A stretch of DNA of 60,866 bases from Bacteroidota bacterium (GTDB lineage: Bacteria > Bacteroidota > Rhodothermia > Rhodothermales > UBA10348): assembly GCA_029262855.1 (NCBI GenBank), contig JAJCYP010000096.1:1-60866 (forward strand). The letters run 5' to 3'. Of this stretch, positions 58,058 to 60,866 are shown in pieces (positions within the stretch are counted from its first letter, which is position 1; the number at the start of each line of letters is the position of its first letter). A program made the translations under genes and the position numbers. The notes below the pieces were generated by a model that was not told the DNA's origin, did no database searches, and was given only the letters and a program-made list of their open reading frames with translations.

Positions 58058-59301
58058 GTGCGCCTGACGCATTCGTCTACGTGGAGCTGGATAGCGTGTC
58101 CCATTTGGCAGGCCGGTTGTGGGTCCATTCGAAGGGCTCAGCTCAGAGTGCGTCGTTCGAGTACGACGAAGGCTGGATCACTGGCAATTACTTCGCACTG
58201 GAGCCAGCACTTCAGGTTGGCCCCGGTCCGTATCATACGGCTACGGGTCGGGCACTGTTTAGCGCGATCGGTGATTCTGCGCCAGATCGGTGGGGCCGTA
58301 CGCTCCTGGGTCGGCGAGAGCGCCTCCAGGCGAAGGAGGAGGGCAGTACACCGCGGACGCTCCTCGAGATTGATTACCTGCTCGGGGTCTCCGACTTCAC
58401 CCGTCAGGGGGCACTCCGGTTCAAGCGCGAACAGGGTGGCCCGTTCTTGGCGGAGGGGGGCGAAGACGTGCCGCCGTTCCTCGAGATCGGGCGCCTTCTG
58501 GAGGCGGCTGAACGCGTATCGGCTGACCATGAGACGAGGGAGGATCTTCATCTCCTGCTCGCACCGGGTTCCTCTCTTCTGGGTTCACGGCCGAAGGCCT
58601 CGGTCCGTGGAAGGGATGGTCAACTCATGATCGCCAAGTTCAATCGGCCGGACGACGGATACGATGTTGGCAGGTGGGAGGGCGTCGCGATGCGTCTGGC
58701 GGAGATGGCGGGGTTGAATGTGGCGTCTTGGGCGGTCGAGCGGATAGGTGGACGTACCGTCCTGCTCATGCGGCGCTTCGATCGGCGGCGGGAGACGCGG
58801 ATCCCATTCCTCTCGGCGATGAGTATGCTTGAGGCAGCAGATGGCGAAACTCGCAGCTACACGGAGATCGCGGACGTGCTTCGCCTGCACTCCGCGTCAA
58901 CGACAAAGGATTTGCATGAACTCTGGCGGCGCTTGGTTTTCACGGTGCTGATCTCGAACACGGACGACCATCTCCGCAACCACGGTTTTCTCTACGATGG
59001 CGAACAGGGCTGGCGACTATCTCCAGCGTACGATCTGAACCCGGTGCCCACCGATATTCGCCCGCGAATCCTCTCGACGGCCATCATCCAGGGTGAGGAC
59101 CGCTCGGCCTCCATGGACCTGGCGTTCATGGCTGCACCACACTTCGGCATCAAGAGTGGCGAGGCCAAGGAGATAGCCCGTGAAGTAGGCCGAACGGTTG
59201 GCAAGTGGTGGGACACCGCACGGAAATCAGGAGCGTCTGAGAGGGAGTGCGACCGTATGGCGACTGCATTTGAGCACGATGACCTTGCGGCTGTGCGCTA
59301 G
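58054..59301 (+). CDS. hipA: HipA-like Ser/Thr kinase toxin
   Basis: The 415-aa product has the HipA domain order: an N-terminal beta domain with G-R-L-W-V-H, the F-x-x-I-G-D-S-x-P-D-R-W-G motif near residue 75, a Gly-rich loop S-R-P-K-A-S-V-R near 180 with the K-A-x-V pattern, and the catalytic core N-T-D-D-H-L-R-N-H-G at 302-311 with Asp 304, then L-S-P-A-Y-D-L-N-P (Asp 327). HipA phosphorylates a target such as GltX or another translation factor. All catalytic motifs look intact, so it is probably active. Confidence 0.85.
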   Translation: MSAPDAFVYVELDSVSHLAGRLWVHSKGSAQSASFEYDEGWITGNYFALEPALQVGPGPYHTATGRALFSAIGDSAPDRWGRTLLGRRERLQAKEEGSTPRTLLEIDYLLGVSDFTRQGALRFKREQGGPFLAEGGEDVPPFLEIGRLLEAAERVSADHETREDLHLLLAPGSSLLGSRPKASVRGRDGQLMIAKFNRPDDGYDVGRWEGVAMRLAEMAGLNVASWAVERIGGRTVLLMRRFDRRRETRIPFLSAMSMLEAADGETRSYTEIADVLRLHSASTTKDLHELWRRLVFTVLISNTDDHLRNHGFLYDGEQGWRLSPAYDLNPVPTDIRPRILSTAIIQGEDRSASMDLAFMAAPHFGIKSGEAKEIAREVGRTVGKWWDTARKSGASERECDRMATAFEHDDLAAVR

Positions 59302-59346
59302 TTCATTGCGGCCGCTGGCTTCTTTGAGGCAACTTCCGGCGCCCCG

Positions 59347-59721
59347 TCAAGGGTGGGAGATTCCGGCTTGCCGGCGGTTCCTCGTCGGCACCATCAACTC
59401 ATCCTCAGACACCCCGCCGTCGTGCTCAAGGAAAGCGAACCGCCAGCGACGGTCGGGGTCACCGAAGATCACCTGTGACGGCTTGAATTCCTCAGGATCG
59501 AACGGCGCGCCTATCCACTCTCTGTAGGTCTCATGCTCCGGGTGTTCGGGATCGCGCAAGGCAACCAGGAACTCTGCATACCCACGGGGCCCCCCACAGT
59601 CCTCAGGTGGGCACTGGCGTCTGCCTCCGGTGCATTGCGGATAGCTGGCTCCTCTGGATGCAGGCATGATCGCTTCCAAGCGGATGTCATGCAGCCAGGA
59701 GTCCCCGAAATCGTACTCGTA
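59347..59721 (-). pseudogene. 5'-truncated pRiA4b ORF-3-like gene
   Basis: Read on the minus strand directly after the TnpB stop, the frame begins Y-E-Y-D-F-G-D-S-W-L-H-D-I-R-L-E-A-I, then C-P-P-E-D-C-G-G-P-R-G-Y-A-E-F-L, then D-P-E-H-P-E-H-E-T-Y-R-E-W-I-G. These motifs (Y-D-F-G-D-x-W and P-P-E-D-C-G-G) are diagnostic of the plasmid pRiA4b ORF-3 family. The N-terminal half and start codon are missing and replaced by the TnpB element. It ends at 59347. Function of the family is unknown. Confidence 0.7.
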
Positions 59722-59900
59722 TCAAGCAGCCACAGCGTGACAAGCACGACTTACATCACCTACGGAACTGGGGAATGCCCTCCCCAGAATGTTGCGAGCG
59801 GCATTGACGTCGCGGTCGTGCGTGACCCCGCATCCGGGGCAGACCCAACTGCGGTCACTCAATCCCAGTTTGACGATCTCCCCGCAGTCGTGGCAGGTCT
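59722..59900 (-). ncRNA. Predicted omega RNA (reRNA) region at the 3' end of tnpB
   Basis: In TnpB elements the guide RNA is transcribed from the end of tnpB; its scaffold overlaps the 3' coding part and the guide comes from the sequence just beyond the element. Here the element end appears to be within a few bases of the tnpB stop (59722), so the guide would be the plus-strand complement of about 59702-59722, inside the pRiA4b fragment. Scaffold limits are inferred, not folded. Confidence 0.35.
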
Positions 59901-60837
59901 TCGACGTATAGGTAGGGTCGACCTTCTTCAGGACCACGCCGCGCTTGGCGCAGACGTACTCCAGAGTGCGGACGAACTCGCCCCAGGCGATGTCGCTGAC
60001 TTTTCTGCCCCAAAGACGCTTCATGCCTTCAAGTCGTAGGTCTTCGATGGCGATGCCGTCGTACTGGTCGCAGAGCGCGTGAGCCGTCTTGAACATCCAG
60101 TCCCGGCGTTGGTCGGTTATCCTGCGGTGCAGTTTGGCGACGTGGACACGAGCGTGCCGCCGATTGCGGGAGCCACGCTGTTTGCGAGACAGTCGCTTCG
60201 ACCGGGTGCGGAGTTCGGACAGGCTCTCTTTGAGGTACTGCGGAGACGTGATCTCCTCGCCGCCAGAGAGGGTGGCAAAGGTCGTGAGTCCCATGTCGAT
60301 GCCAACGGGCGCGGTTACAGCGTCCTCATTGGCTACAGGGAACTCGCCCTCCTCAATGACGGAGAAGCAGATCCAGAGATCGCCTGCGCGATCCCGCTTG
60401 ATGGTGACAGTCTTGATGGTCCCGGTCACCGGGCGGGACATCGCGAATTTGTAGTGGTGCTTGCCGATGCGGACTCGGTTGCCGCCCAGCAACTTCCAGC
60501 CGGCCTGCTTCAGCGTGAAGGAGGTGTAGTAGCGGTACGACTTGAACTTGGGGCGTTGTCCCTGCTTGGCGAAGAACTTCTGCCACGCCGCGTCGAGCCG
60601 CTGCACCACATCCTGCGTAGCCTGACTGCCAAGACTCGACCAGTATTCGCTCCGGTTACGGAGCTTGGCGATGTGCTTCTGGAGCCTGTTCGAGTTCAGG
60701 CTCTTGCCGAACAGCCTGTAGTACCGCTTCTGGAGGGCAAGCGAATGATTCCAGATCGACGAAGCCGCATGGATCTGCCGAACGAGATGTTTGTCGCGCT
60801 TCGACGTATACAGGCGGTATTTGAGGGTACGCCTCAC
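59722..60837 (-). CDS. tnpB: TnpB RNA-guided nuclease of an IS200/IS605-type element
   Basis: GTG at 60837 starts a 371-aa protein. The N-terminus R-T-L-K-Y-R-L-Y-T-S and the OrfB helix A-S-S-I-W-N-H-S-L-A-L are typical. RuvC motifs are present: G-I-D-M-G-L (Asp 181), A-I-E-D-L-R-L-E-G-M (Glu 265) and D-R-D-V-N-A-A-R-N-I (Asp 343), with a zinc ribbon C-H-D-C (315, 318) and C-P-G-C (333, 336). All three acidic residues are intact, so nuclease activity is likely. No tnpA (Y1 transposase) is visible in the window, though sequence ends 29 bases upstream. Confidence 0.92.
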   Translation of the reverse strand: MRRTLKYRLYTSKRDKHLVRQIHAASSIWNHSLALQKRYYRLFGKSLNSNRLQKHIAKLRNRSEYWSSLGSQATQDVVQRLDAAWQKFFAKQGQRPKFKSYRYYTSFTLKQAGWKLLGGNRVRIGKHHYKFAMSRPVTGTIKTVTIKRDRAGDLWICFSVIEEGEFPVANEDAVTAPVGIDMGLTTFATLSGGEEITSPQYLKESLSELRTRSKRLSRKQRGSRNRRHARVHVAKLHRRITDQRRDWMFKTAHALCDQYDGIAIEDLRLEGMKRLWGRKVSDIAWGEFVRTLEYVCAKRGVVLKKVDPTYTSKTCHDCGEIVKLGLSDRSWVCPGCGVTHDRDVNAARNILGRAFPSSVGDVSRACHAVAA

Positions 60838-60866
60838 ATGTTCAATATATGTGGACCAGGTGTCAG

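Larger units (their letters stand above)
59722..60866 (-). mobile_element. IS200/IS605-family TnpB-only element (left part beyond window)
   Basis: The element comprises tnpB, with its right end close to 59722-59740 where pRiA4b-family coding sequence resumes abruptly. The other end is near or beyond the window edge. These elements have no inverted repeats or target duplications; ends are short hairpins. Interruption of another gene is the main evidence for the boundary. Confidence 0.55.

Noticed and set aside
1-60866. CRISPR array or tRNA genes
   Set aside because: No regularly spaced direct repeats and no cloverleaf-like sequence were noticed by eye.

Overview
The window is high-GC Gram-negative DNA. 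The cell envelope is shown by many lipoprotein signal peptides, an outer-membrane beta-barrel protein and several MacB/FtsX-type permeases. The large two-FtsX permeases resemble those of Bacteroidota/Rhodothermota and Gemmatimonadota, but the sequence does not settle the phylum. No rRNA, tRNA, CRISPR array, capsid, terminase or portal gene was found, so this is a chromosome segment with accessory islands, not a prophage.

Layout. (1) 1-4508: the end of a permease on the plus strand, then a minus-strand run (NTF2-like lipoprotein, exported VOC protein, unknown protein, OmdA-domain protein, 788-aa FtsX permease). (2) 4657-29850: a tightly coupled 20-gene minus-strand operon for an extracellular contractile injection system (eCIS). 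It encodes one sheath, a tube, a zinc-ribbon baseplate protein, a proline-rich protein, a DUF4255 terminator, an AAA+ ATPase, a DUF4157 metallopeptidase-like effector with an annexin-like repeat and a C-terminal papain-like domain, a LysM/tube-adaptor pair, gpD hub, gpV spike, PAAR-like tip, gp25, two baseplate J proteins, a gpI-like protein and a 1125-aa DUF6519/beta-helix protein. (3) 30356-33606: lipoprotein with helical repeats, DUF4386 membrane protein, NAD(P)-binding protein. (4) 33658-38085: a graveyard with a decayed second copy of a lipoprotein/aspartic-protease block, an OmdA relic, a RelBE-type toxin-antitoxin pair and a second, near-identical 788-aa permease. The eCIS therefore lies between two direct permease copies. 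(5) 38138-43188: four overlapping plus-strand genes (outer-membrane barrel, CDP-glycerol-type phosphotransferase, ABC protein with a degenerate ATPase, membrane-anchored nucleotidyltransferase), probably an envelope glycopolymer module. (6) 43268-47621: methyltransferase, another frameshifted lipoprotein, intact aspartic protease, lipoprotein, MazEF pair, small lipoprotein. (7) 47647-57167: a seven-gene minus-strand operon (class III aminotransferase, C-N hydrolase, VOC protein, Orn/Lys/Arg decarboxylase, ATP-grasp ligase, C45 Ntn-hydrolase, aldehyde dehydrogenase). Its enzyme chemistry matches a polyamine ligation/oxidation/hydrolysis route in which an ATP-grasp enzyme takes the place of PuuA. 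(8) 57746-60866: HipBA, then a TnpB element abutting a truncated pRiA4b ORF-3 gene.

The most interesting candidates are the annexin-repeat eCIS effector with the two uncharacterised genes beside it, the polyamine-like operon, the glycopolymer module with an apparently ATPase-dead ABC protein, and the history of duplication and decay around the permease copies.
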